Below are positions 13,392 to 13,614 of a stretch of DNA of 13,614 nucleotides, piece by piece. The position numbers and the translations under genes were made by a program. Position 1 is the stretch's first letter, and the number at the start of each line of letters is the position of its first letter. The stretch spans positions 1 through 13,614 of the forward strand of contig JABGTH010000007.1 in NCBI GenBank assembly GCA_018647275.1, in the 5' to 3' direction. The DNA is from Paracoccaceae bacterium. GTDB lineage: Bacteria; Pseudomonadota; Alphaproteobacteria; Rhodobacterales; Rhodobacteraceae. The notes beneath the pieces were generated by a model, which saw nothing but the letters and a program-made list of their open reading frames with translations, was not told the DNA's origin and did not search any database.

Positions 13392-13614
13392 ATGCCTAAA
13401 GTTGGAATGGAACCGATCCGACGCTCTGCATTGGTGCAGGCGACGATCGCTGAAATTGGCGCTGCTGGAAACTTGGAAGTGACCGTTGGGCAAATTGCTA
13501 AACGGGCAGGGATGTCGACCGCGCTTGCGCACCACTATTTTGGCGGCAAGGACCAGATTTTCTTGGCTGCGATGCGCCACATCTTGCGCGAGTTTGGAAC
13601 CGAGGTTTTACAAG
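13392..13614 (+). CDS. betI: Transcriptional repressor BetI (N-terminal part)
   Basis: 74 residues are present before the window ends. MPKVGMEPIRRSALVQATIA is the typical BetI start. A TetR-type helix-turn-helix follows at about 31-50 (TVGQIAKRAGMSTALAHHYF), then GGKDQIFLAAMRHILREFG. BetI represses choline-to-glycine-betaine genes (betA, betB, in roseobacters often betC) and is released by choline. AGGGGA at 13380-13385 is a good ribosome site 6 nt before the ATG. A perfect palindrome just upstream is its likely own operator. The bet structural genes would be expected beyond the right edge. Confidence 0.92.
   Translation, partial: MPKVGMEPIRRSALVQATIAEIGAAGNLEVTVGQIAKRAGMSTALAHHYFGGKDQIFLAAMRHILREFGTEVLQ

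Overview
The window looks like core chromosome of a Roseobacter-type marine alphaproteobacterium (Rhodobacteraceae) of moderate GC. The evidence is the style of the proteins (a Bax-inhibitor-1 family N-terminus, an IMPase-type histidinol phosphatase, YebC, BetI) and the tight gene packing with ATGA overlaps. No insertion sequence, phage gene, CRISPR array, rRNA or complete tRNA is visible. Gene calls rest on reading translated frames and family motifs by eye; no database search was run.

Region 1 (1-773): the start of a minus-strand Bax-inhibitor-1 family membrane protein, then about 600 bp without a convincing gene. This stretch is rich in inverted repeats. Its right end (about 618-773) is the most interesting part of the window. 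It can be folded into a compact two-stem RNA, then a strong hairpin, then a terminator-like GC hairpin whose six-T run ends exactly at the start codon of the next gene. I interpret this as a candidate riboswitch, possibly of the xanthine/urate (NMT1) class, controlling a purine-catabolism operon.

Region 2 (774-4626): purine salvage/oxidation. A HisN-like phosphatase overlaps an 8-oxoguanine deaminase (product urate). That overlaps a CAP/SCP-domain gene broken by two frameshifts and a nonsense codon. A guanine deaminase (product xanthine) converges from the other strand with no gap.

Region 3 (4723-10339): a plus-strand run of mgtE (Mg2+ transporter), 5-formyltetrahydrofolate cyclo-ligase, a YmdB-family metallophosphoesterase, an EamA/DMT transporter and an SLC13-type permease with two RCK_C domains. 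Spacing is overlapping or very short, except for a 103-bp gap before the phosphoesterase.

Region 4 (10340-13614): a 66-residue lysine-rich protein of unknown function with its own terminator, yebC with a plausible promoter, a LysE-family exporter, a second EamA/DMT transporter, and the start of betI. A 9+2+9 bp palindrome in front of betI is a likely BetI operator, so a choline-to-glycine-betaine locus probably continues past the right edge.
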